From positions 52,856 through 116,855 of the forward strand of contig NZ_JACHVU010000014.1 of the NCBI RefSeq assembly GCF_014190915.1: a stretch of DNA of 64,000 bases. The letters are read 5' to 3'. Of this stretch, positions 23,115-31,697 are shown one piece after another. A program made the position numbers and the translations under genes. Below the pieces are notes generated by a model. The model ran no database searches and was not told where the DNA came from. It saw only the letters and a list, made by a program, of their open reading frames with translations. Positions within the stretch are counted from its first letter, which is position 1; each line of letters starts with the position of its first letter. Source of the DNA: Mycolicibacterium iranicum. GTDB taxonomy: Bacteria; Actinomycetota; Actinomycetes; Mycobacteriales; Mycobacteriaceae.

Positions 23115-26050
23115 GCGCGCAGCCCACCGCGGGATTCAACTTCCTGGAGCAGCGCGAGCTGCCCGCACCTCAGGTCAGCGAAACCCAGGCACAGGACATC
23201 CTGGCCACGCACTACGGGATCAGCGCCCGGGCCACGTCACTGGGCAGTCAGCAGGACAGGAACTTCACCGTCTCGGACGCCGACGGAGCCGTGGTGGGGG
23301 TGCTGAAGATCGCCAACCCGGCGTTCACCGCCGAGGAACTGGCCGCGCAGGACGCCGCCGCCGAACTGATCGCCGCGGCGGAGCCGGATCTGCGGGTGGC
23401 GGTGCCGCTGGCCAATTCCGCGGGCGAGAAGTGCACGGCCGTCACAGGTCTGGTGGAGGGCACCGCCCATGTGCGCCTGCTGAAGTACCTGCCCGGCGGG
23501 ACCCTGCTGGAGTCCGGCTACATCGCCCCCGCGGCCGCCATGCGCCTCGGCGAGGTCGCGGGCCGAGTGAGTCGGGCGCTCGCGGAGTTCGCCCACCCCG
23601 GTTTGGACCGAATCCTGCAGTGGGACCTGCGTTTCGGCATGGACGTGGTCGACGAACTCAGTGCGCACGTCGAGGATCCGGAACTGCAGGCCCGCCTGCA
23701 GACGGTCGCCCGCGACGCGTGGGCGAGGATCACCGAACTGGACGACGCGCTGCCGCGGCAGGCGGTGCATCTCGACCTGACCGACGCGAACGTGGTGGTG
23801 TCCGCGCGCCACGGCGCGGTGCGCCCCGACGGCGTCATCGATTTCGGCGACCTCTCCCACACCTGGGCGGTGTCGGAGCTCGCGATCACCGCCTCGTCGT
23901 TGCTGGGACATGCCGGCGCACAGGTGACCTCGGTGCTTCCGGCGATCCACGCGTTCCACGGCGTGCGTCCGCTCTCTGCGGCGGAGGTCGAGGCGGTGTG
24001 GCCGATGGTGGTGCTGCGCACGGCGGTTCTGATCGTCAGCGGCGCCCAGCAGGCGGTCCTCGACCCCGACAACGACTACATCACCGACCAGGCCGACGGC
24101 GAGAGGCAGATGTTCGAGCTGGCCTCCTCGGTGCCCGTCGACGTGATGACCGCGGCGATCAGGGCCCACCTCGGAATGGCCGTACCCGCCGCGCCGTTGC
24201 GGACCCAGTCGCAGATGGTCGCAATGGACCGTACGGCCGTGGTGACGCTCGACCTGTCCACCACGTCCCCGCTCTACGACGACGCCTTCGACGGCACCGG
24301 TGTGCTGCCCGCCGAGTTCGACGAGACGTCGGCCCTCGCTGCGCTCGATGCCGGCGCGCCGCTGGTCGTCACCCGGTACGGCGAGGCGAGGCTCTGCCGG
24401 GCGCCGCGGCTGAGCCAGGACGCCCCCGAGGTGGTCGCCACCGGTCTCGACCTGTGGCCGGCCGGTGAGCTGGAGCTGGCGGCACCGTGGGACGGCGAGG
24501 TGAGCGAGGACGCCGCCGGTCGAATCACTGTGCACTCCACCGAGTTCGAGGTCACGATCACCGGCGCCCAGGGCACCGTGCGTGGCCCGATCAGTGCGGG
24601 CGACGTCCTGGCGCGTGCCGCAGCCCGGCAACGGGTGGGGCTGTCCGTGCGCCCAGCCGGCGCGCCCGTCGCTCCGTCGTTCAGCCGTGCCGACCTCGCA
24701 CCGGGATGGCTGGCCCAGACGCGCGACCCGCGTCCCCTGCTCGGGCTGGCCGGCCTGAACCACGTCGACCGTGATGATCTGCTGGCCCGCCGGGACGCGA
24801 GCTTCGCTCCGGTGCAGGAGTTCTACTACCGCACCCCGCCGCAGATCGAACGCGGCAAACGGCACTACCTGATGTCCACCGAGGGCCGCAGCTACCTGGA
24901 CATGGTCAACAACGTCACCGTTCTGGGGCACGCCCATCCCCGGATCGCCGACACCGCGTCCCGGCAGTTGCGGAGGCTGAACACGAACTCGCGCTTCAAC
25001 TACGAGGCCGTCGTCGAGTTCAGCGAGCGCCTTGCCGCCCTGCTGCCCGACCCGCTGGACACCGTGTTCCTGGTGAACTCGGGTTCTGAGGCCAGCGATC
25101 TGGCGATCCGGTTGGCGACCGCTGCGACCGGGCGCCGGGACGTCGTCGCCGTCCGCGAGGCCTACCACGGGTGGACGTACGGCACCGACGCGGTCTCGAC
25201 GTCGACTGCCGACAACCCGAATGCCCTTGCCACCCGCCCGGATTGGGTACACACCGTCGAGTCGCCGAACAGCTTCCGGGGTAAGTACCGCGGCAGCGAC
25301 GCCGGCCGTTACGCCGCCGACGCGGTCGCCCAGATCGACGAGCTGATCGCTTCGGGACGGCCGCCCGCCGGGTTCATCTGCGAGAGCGTGTACGGCAACG
25401 CCGGCGGCATGGCGCTGCCCGACGGCTACTTGCAGCAGGTCTACGCGGCCGTGCGCGCCGGCGGCGGCCTGGCGATCTCCGACGAGGTCCAGGTGGGTTA
25501 CGGCCGTCTGGGCGACTGGTTCTGGGGCTTCGAGCAGCAGAACGCGGTACCCGACATCGTGTCGGTCGCCAAGTCGGTGGGCAACGGATATCCGCTCGGG
25601 GCGGTGATCACGAGCCGGGCCGTCGCCGAGGCGTTCTCCAGCCAGGGTTACTTCTTCTCCTCCACCGGTGGCAGCCCGCTGTCCTGCGCTCTAGGCATGA
25701 CGGTGCTCGACGTGCTGCAGGAGGAACGGCTGCAGGACAACGCGGTTCGCGTCGGCGGATACCTCAAGGCTCGCCTGGAGGGGTTACGCGACAAGCACCC
25801 GCTGGTCGGTACCGTGCACGGCTTCGGGCTGTACCTGGGAGTCGAGATGATCCGCGACCCGCAGACGCTGGAGCCCGCACCGGAGGAGACGACCGCCATC
25901 TGCGACCGGATGCTCGAACTCGGGGTGGTCATCCAGCCCACCGGTGACCATCAGAACATCCTGAAGACGAAGCCTCCGCTGTGTATCGACACCGAGGCGG
26001 CCGACTTCTACGTCGACGCACTGGACCGCGTCCTGACCGAGGGGTGGTGA
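23111..26050 (+). CDS. Fusion of APH-type kinase and class III aminotransferase
   Basis: A 979-residue fusion. Residues 1-350 form an aminoglycoside-phosphotransferase/hydroxylysine-kinase fold with catalytic loop HLDLTDANV near residue 220 and the metal motif DFGD. Residues 400-530 form a linker domain that may be a hybrid beta-barrel. Residues 560-979 are a class III PLP enzyme with the Schiff-base lysine in VAKSVGNGYP near residue 821. In animals, homologous separate proteins are hydroxylysine kinase (AGPHD1) and the phospho-lyases for phosphoethanolamine and phosphohydroxylysine (AGXT2L1/2). By analogy this protein may phosphorylate an amino alcohol and then eliminate phosphate and ammonia. 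It is coupled to the hydrolase gene before it. Confidence 0.88.
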   Translation: MSAQPTAGFNFLEQRELPAPQVSETQAQDILATHYGISARATSLGSQQDRNFTVSDADGAVVGVLKIANPAFTAEELAAQDAAAELIAAAEPDLRVAVPLANSAGEKCTAVTGLVEGTAHVRLLKYLPGGTLLESGYIAPAAAMRLGEVAGRVSRALAEFAHPGLDRILQWDLRFGMDVVDELSAHVEDPELQARLQTVARDAWARITELDDALPRQAVHLDLTDANVVVSARHGAVRPDGVIDFGDLSHTWAVSELAITASSLLGHAGAQVTSVLPAIHAFHGVRPLSAAEVEAVWPMVVLRTAVLIVSGAQQAVLDPDNDYITDQADGERQMFELASSVPVDVMTAAIRAHLGMAVPAAPLRTQSQMVAMDRTAVVTLDLSTTSPLYDDAFDGTGVLPAEFDETSALAALDAGAPLVVTRYGEARLCRAPRLSQDAPEVVATGLDLWPAGELELAAPWDGEVSEDAAGRITVHSTEFEVTITGAQGTVRGPISAGDVLARAAARQRVGLSVRPAGAPVAPSFSRADLAPGWLAQTRDPRPLLGLAGLNHVDRDDLLARRDASFAPVQEFYYRTPPQIERGKRHYLMSTEGRSYLDMVNNVTVLGHAHPRIADTASRQLRRLNTNSRFNYEAVVEFSERLAALLPDPLDTVFLVNSGSEASDLAIRLATAATGRRDVVAVREAYHGWTYGTDAVSTSTADNPNALATRPDWVHTVESPNSFRGKYRGSDAGRYAADAVAQIDELIASGRPPAGFICESVYGNAGGMALPDGYLQQVYAAVRAGGGLAISDEVQVGYGRLGDWFWGFEQQNAVPDIVSVAKSVGNGYPLGAVITSRAVAEAFSSQGYFFSSTGGSPLSCALGMTVLDVLQEERLQDNAVRVGGYLKARLEGLRDKHPLVGTVHGFGLYLGVEMIRDPQTLEPAPEETTAICDRMLELGVVIQPTGDHQNILKTKPPLCIDTEAADFYVDALDRVLTEGW

Positions 26051-26057
26051 TCCGGCG

Positions 26058-26432
26058 ATGTCACGCTCCCCCGCCGACGTGGTGACCGAATTCTGCGCGC
26101 TGTGGTCCGCACCCGACCCGGACGTGCTGGCCGGGCACTTCACCGAAGACGGTGTGTACCACAACATCCCGATGGAGGCGGTGGTCGGCCGAGAGGCGAT
26201 CAGGGCGTTCATCGCCGACTTCACCGCCGCCGTCGACGGCATCGATTTCCGGATCCACCGCCAGGTCTGCGCCGGCGACCTCGTGTTCAACGAGCGCACC
26301 GACGTGATGCGGTTCCGGGACGGCCGCCGCCTCGAGCTCCCGGTGGCCGGGGTGTTCGAGGTCGCCGACGGCCGGATCGCGTCCTGGCGGGACTACTTCG
26401 ACATGGCCACGGTGACCGCGGCCTGGGGTTAG
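26058..26432 (+). CDS. Limonene-1,2-epoxide hydrolase-like protein
   Basis: A 124-residue NTF2-like (cone-shaped barrel) protein. All five active-site residues of limonene-epoxide hydrolases are in place: Tyr34 and Asn36 (YHN), Arg80 and Asp82 (ERTD), and Asp112 (WRDYFD). It should therefore hydrolyse an epoxide, though SnoaL-like isomerases share the fold. Start ATG at 26058, only 7 bases after the fusion gene, so it is in the same operon. Its TAG stop overlaps the TAA of the convergent gene (TTAG, 26429-26432). Confidence 0.87.
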   Translation: MSRSPADVVTEFCALWSAPDPDVLAGHFTEDGVYHNIPMEAVVGREAIRAFIADFTAAVDGIDFRIHRQVCAGDLVFNERTDVMRFRDGRRLELPVAGVFEVADGRIASWRDYFDMATVTAAWG

Positions 26433-27364
26433 ACCGACAGCGGAACCGTGTCGAGACGGTCGTCGGTCAGGATCTCGAACATGGCTCTGCCGCTGGTGAG
26501 TTCCGCGCGTTCGAAGGCCTTGCCGGCCAGCTGTATTCGGCAGCTCGCGATCGCCGAGTTGTAACAGTGCTTCACCCCGCCGTGGGTATCGGAATACGTC
26601 AGCCCGAGGACGTCGGCGGGCTCCGCGACGATCTCACCCTCGATCATCTGCTCGCCCACCCGCGCCCCGAACGTCCAGCGGAACGGTGCGTAGCTGCCGT
26701 GGGACTGCAGACTGCCGCGGATCGAGCGCACCGCGAACTCCTGGCCCTCGTGCCGGAAGACGAACAGCGTGACCCCCGGCAGCAACAGAGACCCGAGGGC
26801 GGCACGGGCCGTGACGATCTCCAGCGTCGACTCGGGTGCTTCGTCGAACCCGCACACCTGCCCGTAGGCGTAGGCCGGGGTGTGGCGGGTCCCCCAGTTG
26901 TGGTTGACGCTGCCGATCCAGTCGTCGACGTCGACGACCAGACCGGCGACCTCGACGCGGCCGTCGAAGCGGGCGAGCGGGTGGCGGACCATCGTCTTGG
27001 CCGTCGGGAACTTCCGCGCGTAGGCCCGGTCGGTCAGTATCCGCACCGGCTCCTGCCCCGCCGGGGCGATCGTGAGGTCCCACCGGGCCGTGGGCAGCGT
27101 GCCCGTCGCGGCGTGATCGTCGAGGGCGGTGGTGGCGATCCGCGCGGTCCAGTCCGCGTCGGCGAAGTCGGCATCGTCGAGGGCGTACCGCTGTTTGACG
27201 GCCCGGTGACCCGACGGGTCGAAGAGCATCACCCACACCTCGGCGACCGGATCACCTCCGACGGGCAGCAGCAGGGTTTCCCGTAGCCAGACCGCCCTGC
27301 GTGCCTCCGGATCGTTGGCGCGCAGGAAGCGACTCTCGTAATAGGGGGCCTTCGCGATCGTCAC
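26429..27364 (-). CDS. Lipocalin-like (AttH/CrtC-type) protein, function unknown
   Basis: A 311-residue protein rich in beta structure and aromatic residues, with a conserved NHNWGTRHTPAYAYGQ segment near residues 155-170. This resembles the paired lipocalin-like domains of AttH and CrtC-type hydratases and of uncharacterised actinobacterial proteins; I could not identify a reaction. Start GTG at 27362-27364. It is divergent from the adenylate cyclase gene with 25 bases between, and convergent with the epoxide-hydrolase-like gene. No signal peptide is visible. Confidence 0.7.
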   Translation of the reverse strand: MTIAKAPYYESRFLRANDPEARRAVWLRETLLLPVGGDPVAEVWVMLFDPSGHRAVKQRYALDDADFADADWTARIATTALDDHAATGTLPTARWDLTIAPAGQEPVRILTDRAYARKFPTAKTMVRHPLARFDGRVEVAGLVVDVDDWIGSVNHNWGTRHTPAYAYGQVCGFDEAPESTLEIVTARAALGSLLLPGVTLFVFRHEGQEFAVRSIRGSLQSHGSYAPFRWTFGARVGEQMIEGEIVAEPADVLGLTYSDTHGGVKHCYNSAIASCRIQLAGKAFERAELTSGRAMFEILTDDRLDTVPLSV

Positions 27365-27389
27365 GTGCCCAGCATCCAATACTGGGGGG

Positions 27390-28199
27390 ATGACCGGAAC
27401 ACTGATCGCGGTGTATGTGCTCGCCGTGCTGGCGGCGGGCCTCGGAGTCGCGGTGGCCGTGCAGACCGTCAGACTGCGGGACGCCCGGGCCGAGGCCGAC
27501 GAGCTGCGCGACCGCCTCGACACCCGGCAGCTGCTGGTGTCCGGAGGCACCAGGGCGGTCAAGACCGTGTGGGAGACCGCCAACATCCTGCGCAAGGACG
27601 GGTTCGGCGCCGCGGTCCGCTCCTCGATCGAGGAACTCGCCGACTGGGCCGAGGTGGAGCGACCCGACCTGGCACGCCTGGCGCCGAGCGGCAAGGTGGC
27701 GATCATGTTCTCCGACATCGAGGAGTCGACCGCGCTCAACGAGCGCATCGGCGACCGCGCCTTCGTGCGGCTGATCGGCAAGCACGACAAGTCGGTGCGC
27801 AAGCTGGTCGGCAAGCACGACGGCTACGTCGTGAAGAGCCAGGGCGACGGCTTCATGGTCGCGTTCAGCCGGCCCGAGCAGGCCGTGCGCTGCGGCATCG
27901 ACATTCAGCGTTCACTTCAGAAGCGGCCCAACGGCATCCGGGTCCGCATCGGCATCCACGCGGGCAAGTCGGTGCGGCGCGGCGACGACCTGTTCGGCCG
28001 CAACGTCGCGATGGCAGCCCGGGTGGCGAGCGAGGCGGATGGCGGCGAGACGCTGGTCAGCAGCACGGTCTACGACGCGGTGCTGGACTGCGACGACTGC
28101 GACGACCTCGTGTTCGACGACGGGCGCGACGCGAAACTGAAGGGTTTCTCGGGCGCCCACACGCTCTACGCGGTGCGTTCGGAGTCGGCGAGCCGCTGA
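27390..28199 (+). CDS. Class III adenylate cyclase
   Basis: A 269-residue membrane-anchored cyclase: one N-terminal helix (residues 5-25), a short helical linker, then a class III catalytic domain. Metal-binding Asp109 (FSDIEEST) and Asp153 (SQGDGF), substrate Lys149, and the transition-state residues Asn205 and Arg211 (GRNVAMAAR) are all present, so it should be active and make cAMP. It resembles Rv1120c of M. tuberculosis. Start ATG at 27390. The last 34 bases overlap a small convergent gene. Confidence 0.9.
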   Translation: MTGTLIAVYVLAVLAAGLGVAVAVQTVRLRDARAEADELRDRLDTRQLLVSGGTRAVKTVWETANILRKDGFGAAVRSSIEELADWAEVERPDLARLAPSGKVAIMFSDIEESTALNERIGDRAFVRLIGKHDKSVRKLVGKHDGYVVKSQGDGFMVAFSRPEQAVRCGIDIQRSLQKRPNGIRVRIGIHAGKSVRRGDDLFGRNVAMAARVASEADGGETLVSSTVYDAVLDCDDCDDLVFDDGRDAKLKGFSGAHTLYAVRSESASR

Positions 28200-28327
28200 T
28201 GCAGGCGCGCCCGGATGTCGTCCGGGGTATAGGCGTTGCGGCGCCGTTGATCCCGGGCGACGAGGGCGCCGCCGGCGACGACGCCCGCGACACCGGCCAG
28301 ACCGACCCACTTCCAGATGCCACGCAT
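28166..28327 (-). CDS. Small membrane protein, 53 residues
   Basis: A short open frame (ATG at 28325-28327, TAG at 28166-28168) giving a 53-residue protein: WKW start, one Gly/Ala/Val-rich helix (about 8-24), then a basic RRRNAYTPDDIRARLHQRL tail with well-ordered, amphipathic character. Its composition looks protein-like rather than a shadow, and it fills a gap between the cyclase and the next gene. It overlaps the cyclase gene end by 34 bases. No family is recognised. Confidence 0.65.
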   Translation of the reverse strand: MRGIWKWVGLAGVAGVVAGGALVARDQRRRNAYTPDDIRARLHQRLADSERTA

Positions 28328-28354
28328 GGCGCCCAGTCTGCCTAAGCTGCGGGG

Positions 28355-29047
28355 GTGAATCCAAGCACGGTGTCACTGCAGCGGGCCCTGGAGGAGACCC
28401 GCACCGGCGATATCTGGCTGTTCCGGGGACATTCGGGCCCCGACCGGGCCATCCAGTCCCTGACGAACAGCCCGGTCAACCACGTCGGGATGACCGTCGC
28501 GATCGACGACCTGCCGCCGCTGATCTGGCACGCCGAGCTGGGCGACAAGCTGCTGGACATGTGGACCGGCACGCACCACCGTGGCGTCCAGCTCAACGAT
28601 CTGCGCCAGGCCGCCGAACGGTGGATCCACACCTACGACCAGCGCTGCTGGCTGCGTCAACTGACCCCCTACGCCACGCGCGAACAGGAGGACCGGTTGC
28701 TTCGGGTCATCGCCAGGATGGACGGGACCCCGTTCCCGACGACCGCGCGGTTGACGGGCCGGTGGATGCGGGGCCGCATCCCGACGGTCAGCGACTTCAC
28801 CCGCGGAATCCCGTTCCTGCACAATAAGGTTCGAGAATCGGCGGAACGCCGCAAGGCGGAGAGATCGAAGGTCGGACTGGAGACCGCCTACTGCGCCGAG
28901 ACGGTGGCCATCACCTACGAGGAGATGGGGCTGCTGCAGACCGAGAAGAATTCGAACTGGTTCGACCCGGGATCGTTCTGGAGCGGCGACGGGTTGCCCC
29001 TGGCGCAGGGCTACCGGCTCGGCGACGAGATCGCGGTGATGCCGTAG
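28355..29047 (+). CDS. Permuted papain-like (YiiX/NlpC-P60-like) protein
   Basis: A 230-residue cytoplasmic protein with a catalytic His43 (NHVGM) preceding a Cys180 (AYCAET), the circularly permuted order of the YiiX/YaeF branch of NlpC/P60 peptidases. GDIWLFRGHSG at residues 18-28 is the typical first strand. These enzymes may cleave lipid-peptide or peptidoglycan bonds. No signal peptide is seen. Start GTG at 28355. The assignment rests on motif order and is moderate. Confidence 0.7.
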   Translation: MNPSTVSLQRALEETRTGDIWLFRGHSGPDRAIQSLTNSPVNHVGMTVAIDDLPPLIWHAELGDKLLDMWTGTHHRGVQLNDLRQAAERWIHTYDQRCWLRQLTPYATREQEDRLLRVIARMDGTPFPTTARLTGRWMRGRIPTVSDFTRGIPFLHNKVRESAERRKAERSKVGLETAYCAETVAITYEEMGLLQTEKNSNWFDPGSFWSGDGLPLAQGYRLGDEIAVMP

Positions 29048-29156
29048 CCGGTGCGGGCAGCCGAGCGGCGAAACGCCGACCCGCCTCGCGCGTTTACGCA
29101 GAAGTCGATGGTTTGCTGATGCACAGCAGCTCATCCGGGCGCGACAAGGAGCCGGC

Positions 29157-29771
29157 ATGCCGACGCCAGACGACCACGATCCGCCACGCCGCGGCCTCTT
29201 CAGCGCCCGCGGCTCGGCCATCTCGATCGTCGTCGCGTCTCTGGCCACGCTCGGGGTCGTCGTGGTGATGGTGAACTCGGCCGACGACACCCTGCACGTC
29301 CAAACGATTCCCGCGCAACCGAATTCGACTTCGCCGTCGGCCGCCACGCCCGCGACGTCCCTGCCGCCACCGACCGCCGCTCCCCGGGCGCCCGCCGCTC
29401 CCCTGCCTCCGGCCGCTCCCCGGGTGCCGGCAGCCGCATCCGCTCCGCCACCTGTGCCGGCGTTCGCCATCGACGCGCAGGGGTTCGTCGACTCCGCCCG
29501 CTGCAGCGACGATCAGCGAGCCGTGGCCATCGCACGCACCGAGCGGTCGACGATGGTGGTCTGCGAGGCGGCCGACGGGACGCTCGAATACGAGGGTGTC
29601 CGCCTGGGAGACGGGGCGACACTGCGCCTCGACGACGTACGGCCCATCTCCGCGGGCTTCGAGGCGCGCAACGGGGGGACCACCTACCGGCTGTCGCCGA
29701 CCGAACTCGTGGTGATCACCGGGGAGTCCCTGTACAGCCGGGACGCGATCGTGGAGTATCGCGCCGGCTGA
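29157..29771 (+). CDS. Membrane-anchored protein with proline-rich stalk
   Basis: A 204-residue protein: short basic cytoplasmic start, one helix (about 20-40), a Pro/Ala/Thr-rich stalk (50-100), and a C-terminal extracytoplasmic domain of about 100 residues with two cysteines (Cys116, Cys136) that could form a disulfide. Start ATG at 29157 with AAGGAG upstream. The layout recalls the sensor or substrate domains of mycobacterial cell-envelope proteins, but I do not recognise a family. Confidence 0.75.
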   Translation: MPTPDDHDPPRRGLFSARGSAISIVVASLATLGVVVVMVNSADDTLHVQTIPAQPNSTSPSAATPATSLPPPTAAPRAPAAPLPPAAPRVPAAASAPPPVPAFAIDAQGFVDSARCSDDQRAVAIARTERSTMVVCEAADGTLEYEGVRLGDGATLRLDDVRPISAGFEARNGGTTYRLSPTELVVITGESLYSRDAIVEYRAG

Positions 29772-29780
29772 GAGCGCAGG

Positions 29781-30245
29781 TCAGGAACCGGCGAGGAAAC
29801 GCGCCAGGTTGTCCAGCGACGAGGTCATGCCGGCGACGTGGTCGGCGGCGGAGATGCCCTCGGGGACGTCGTCCGCCCGGATGTCGACGCGGGTCCCACC
29901 CTCGACGTCGGAGAGGCTCCAGGTCATGGTCATCGTGCCTGCGAACGCGGGGTCGCCGGACGTGAAGTCTCCGGCCTGCACCACGCGGACGTCGGGCACG
30001 ATCTCCAGAAAGCGGCCGTCGACGACGTCGGAGTCGGCTGAGCTCTTACCGCCCCCAGCAGGGATTTCGGTGTAGGTCAACGTCATTCGATACGAGCCGC
30101 CCGGCCGGACGTCGATGTGCTCGAAGCGGCCCGTCATCCCGGCCGGCGGCAGCCATTCGAGCAGTGACGCCGGGTCGATGAGGGCCGAGAACACCCGCCT
30201 ACGGGCAGCGGCGATCACCCGCGATGCCGTGTCGGTGCGCCCCAT
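29781..30245 (-). CDS. SRPBCC/AHSA1 family protein
   Basis: A 154-residue START-like (SRPBCC, AHSA1/ActivatorHsp90-like) protein with the opening ASRVIAAARRRVFSALIDPASLLEWLPP and the conserved RPGGSYRM and FLEIVPDVRVV segments. These fold around a hydrophobic cavity and bind a small lipid-like ligand; function is rarely known. Start ATG at 30243-30245. It overlaps the end of the preceding gene on the same strand by 47 bases. Confidence 0.85.
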   Translation of the reverse strand: MGRTDTASRVIAAARRRVFSALIDPASLLEWLPPAGMTGRFEHIDVRPGGSYRMTLTYTEIPAGGGKSSADSDVVDGRFLEIVPDVRVVQAGDFTSGDPAFAGTMTMTWSLSDVEGGTRVDIRADDVPEGISAADHVAGMTSSLDNLARFLAGS

Positions 30246-30654
30246 GCTGAGAAAGGTACTCAAAAGCCGCACCTCCCGGGCGCCAGGTCATCGAGCTCCC
30301 GTCGCCGAAATCCGACAGCATCGCGATCACGGGACCGTGCAGGCTGTCGGCCGGAGGCCGCACGGTCACGGTGGCCTCGGCGAAATGGACCTGCAGGCCG
30401 CCGGCGGCGTTCTCCCGGGTCGCGACCACGTGATGACCGATGAGCGACCGTATCGCGTCGGTGTAGCCCGGTTGACCGTCCGTCAGAGGTCCGTTCGCCG
30501 TCTCGATCGTCGGCAACACCTCGCAGGTGAGCACCGGCAGATCGGGCGACGACAAGGACGTGAACGCGAATTGGAGATATCCGCCGTTGAAATGCACGGA
30601 TTGCACGTGAAAACCGTTCAGGCGCGCGAGCAACGCGTTGTATTCGTAAGCCAT
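30199..30654 (-). CDS. Hypothetical protein (DUF6188-like)
   Basis: A 151-residue protein. Residues 1-135 look like a genuine folded domain (LNGFHVQSVHFNGGYLQFAF, and AMLSDFGDGSSMTWRPGG near the end), similar to small mycobacterial proteins of the DUF6188 type from memory. The last 16 residues overlap the start of the SRPBCC gene and are low quality, so the stop used in relatives may have been lost by a small frameshift. Start ATG at 30652-30654. Base composition is somewhat less GC-rich than neighbours by eye. Confidence 0.6.
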   Translation of the reverse strand: MAYEYNALLARLNGFHVQSVHFNGGYLQFAFTSLSSPDLPVLTCEVLPTIETANGPLTDGQPGYTDAIRSLIGHHVVATRENAAGGLQVHFAEATVTVRPPADSLHGPVIAMLSDFGDGSSMTWRPGGAAFEYLSQHGAHRHGIAGDRRCP

Positions 30655-30920
30655 GTCGTCAGTGGGAAAAGTGCTGACCTGAATTCGATGATCGCCGCGC
30701 CGGGCAGATCGTCGTCGTCAGCCGCATCCCTCGCCTCACTCGTCGGAGTCTCTGTATTACTACAGTAAGTTAACGTGCACCGATGCGGGCGCGCTAGGTC
30801 TACCCGTCACGGTCACGTCATTCGGGCGACGCCAATTCCCCCTGCGCGGTCACGGCAATCGCGACGAGGTGTGGCCGCGCTGTGATCCCGTCGCAACCGC
30901 GACCGGGAAAGCTCGACGCC
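30655..30920. other. Intergenic region with AT-rich inverted repeat
   Basis: A 266-base region upstream of a minus-strand and a plus-strand gene. It contains CTGTA-TTAC-TACAG (30752-30765), followed by AGTAAGTTAACG, an AT-rich stretch that could be a promoter or operator for either gene. I see no coding sequence in it. Confidence 0.4.
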
Positions 30921-31145
30921 ATGACCGTCCTCGCGCTGCTGGCCGCACTGAGTGTGGCGCTGTGCGTCGGCTCCGTCCTGGGATATGTCGTCGGCCACCG
31001 CCGCGGCGCGCGCACCCCGACGTGGAAACAACGCACCAGCCGGGCCTATCTCGGACGCGAAGCGGCGGGGCTGGTTGCCTTGCTCACCGTCAGCCGGCTC
31101 CAGCGCGCGGCGAGGCGGCGGCTGCCGCGGGCCGTCAGGCGTTGA
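30921..31145 (+). CDS. Small membrane protein, 74 residues
   Basis: A 74-residue protein with one N-terminal helix (about 2-25, LALLAALSVALCVGSVLGYVV) and a strongly basic remainder (RRGARTPTWKQRTSR...RRRLPRAVRR). Start ATG at 30921 with GGGAAAG upstream; an in-frame GTG 13 codons earlier is possible but adds poor sequence. A conserved small envelope protein is likely. Function unknown. Confidence 0.65.
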   Translation: MTVLALLAALSVALCVGSVLGYVVGHRRGARTPTWKQRTSRAYLGREAAGLVALLTVSRLQRAARRRLPRAVRR

Positions 31146-31179
31146 CGGACTCCGACGACCGTCGCGGTAGGTTGCGGTA

Positions 31180-31674
31180 ATGCCGCTGCGCTACGTCGAC
31201 CCGCACCGCCGCCGCGGACGTCGGTACGAACAAGGTGTCCGTTTCGGCCGGTCCGCGGTCGGTCAGTTCCTGGCGCGCCACGTCGCCCGCCGCACCGACC
31301 CGATTCTGTTCCGCCTCACCGGCGGCCGGGTCAACATGGGGCCCATCGTGAACGCCCCGCTGAGGTCGACCGGCGCGAAATCGGGCAAGACCCGCGAGGT
31401 GCAGCTCACCTATTTCCACGACGGGTCCGACGTCATCCTGGTCGCGTCGAACTTCGGGGGCGACAAGCACCCGCAGTGGTACCACAACCTCAAGGCCAAT
31501 CCGGAATGCACGTTCGGGCTGGAGCCGTTCACCGCCGAACAGGTGACCGACCCCGGCGAATACGAGCGGCTGTACGACCTCGCGAAGGGGGTCTACGCCG
31601 GGTACGGCGACTACCAGGAGAAGACAGCCGACTCGGGCCGCCAGATCCCGATCTTCCGACTACGCCCACGCTGA
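31180..31674 (+). CDS. DDN-type deazaflavin (F420)-dependent nitroreductase family protein
   Basis: A 164-residue split-barrel protein of the F420H2-dependent quinone reductase (DDN) family, with RLTGGRVNMGPIVNAPLRSTGAKSGKTREVQL-type N-terminal strand order (GAKSGK... motif) and WYHNLKANPECTF, the hallmark phosphate-binding loop. These enzymes reduce quinones or detoxify nitro compounds. Start ATG at 31180. An Imm5-like gene follows 23 bases downstream. Confidence 0.9.
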   Translation: MPLRYVDPHRRRGRRYEQGVRFGRSAVGQFLARHVARRTDPILFRLTGGRVNMGPIVNAPLRSTGAKSGKTREVQLTYFHDGSDVILVASNFGGDKHPQWYHNLKANPECTFGLEPFTAEQVTDPGEYERLYDLAKGVYAGYGDYQEKTADSGRQIPIFRLRPR

Positions 31675-31697
31675 CCGCGGCGCGGACACTCGGTGCT

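Noticed and set aside
23237..25252. 671-codon minus-strand frame inside the fusion gene
   Set aside because: Antisense shadow with low-complexity composition; the plus strand encodes clear kinase and PLP-enzyme motifs.
23111..26050. Two separate genes (kinase and aminotransferase) split by an assembly error
   Set aside because: The frame is continuous across a plausible linker domain and fusions of these two families are known, so a true fusion is more likely.
29094..29110. Repeat ACGCAGAAGTCGAT shared with 57561-57574
   Set aside because: Only 14 bases, no inverted partner and no common context; could be chance or a minor dispersed repeat.
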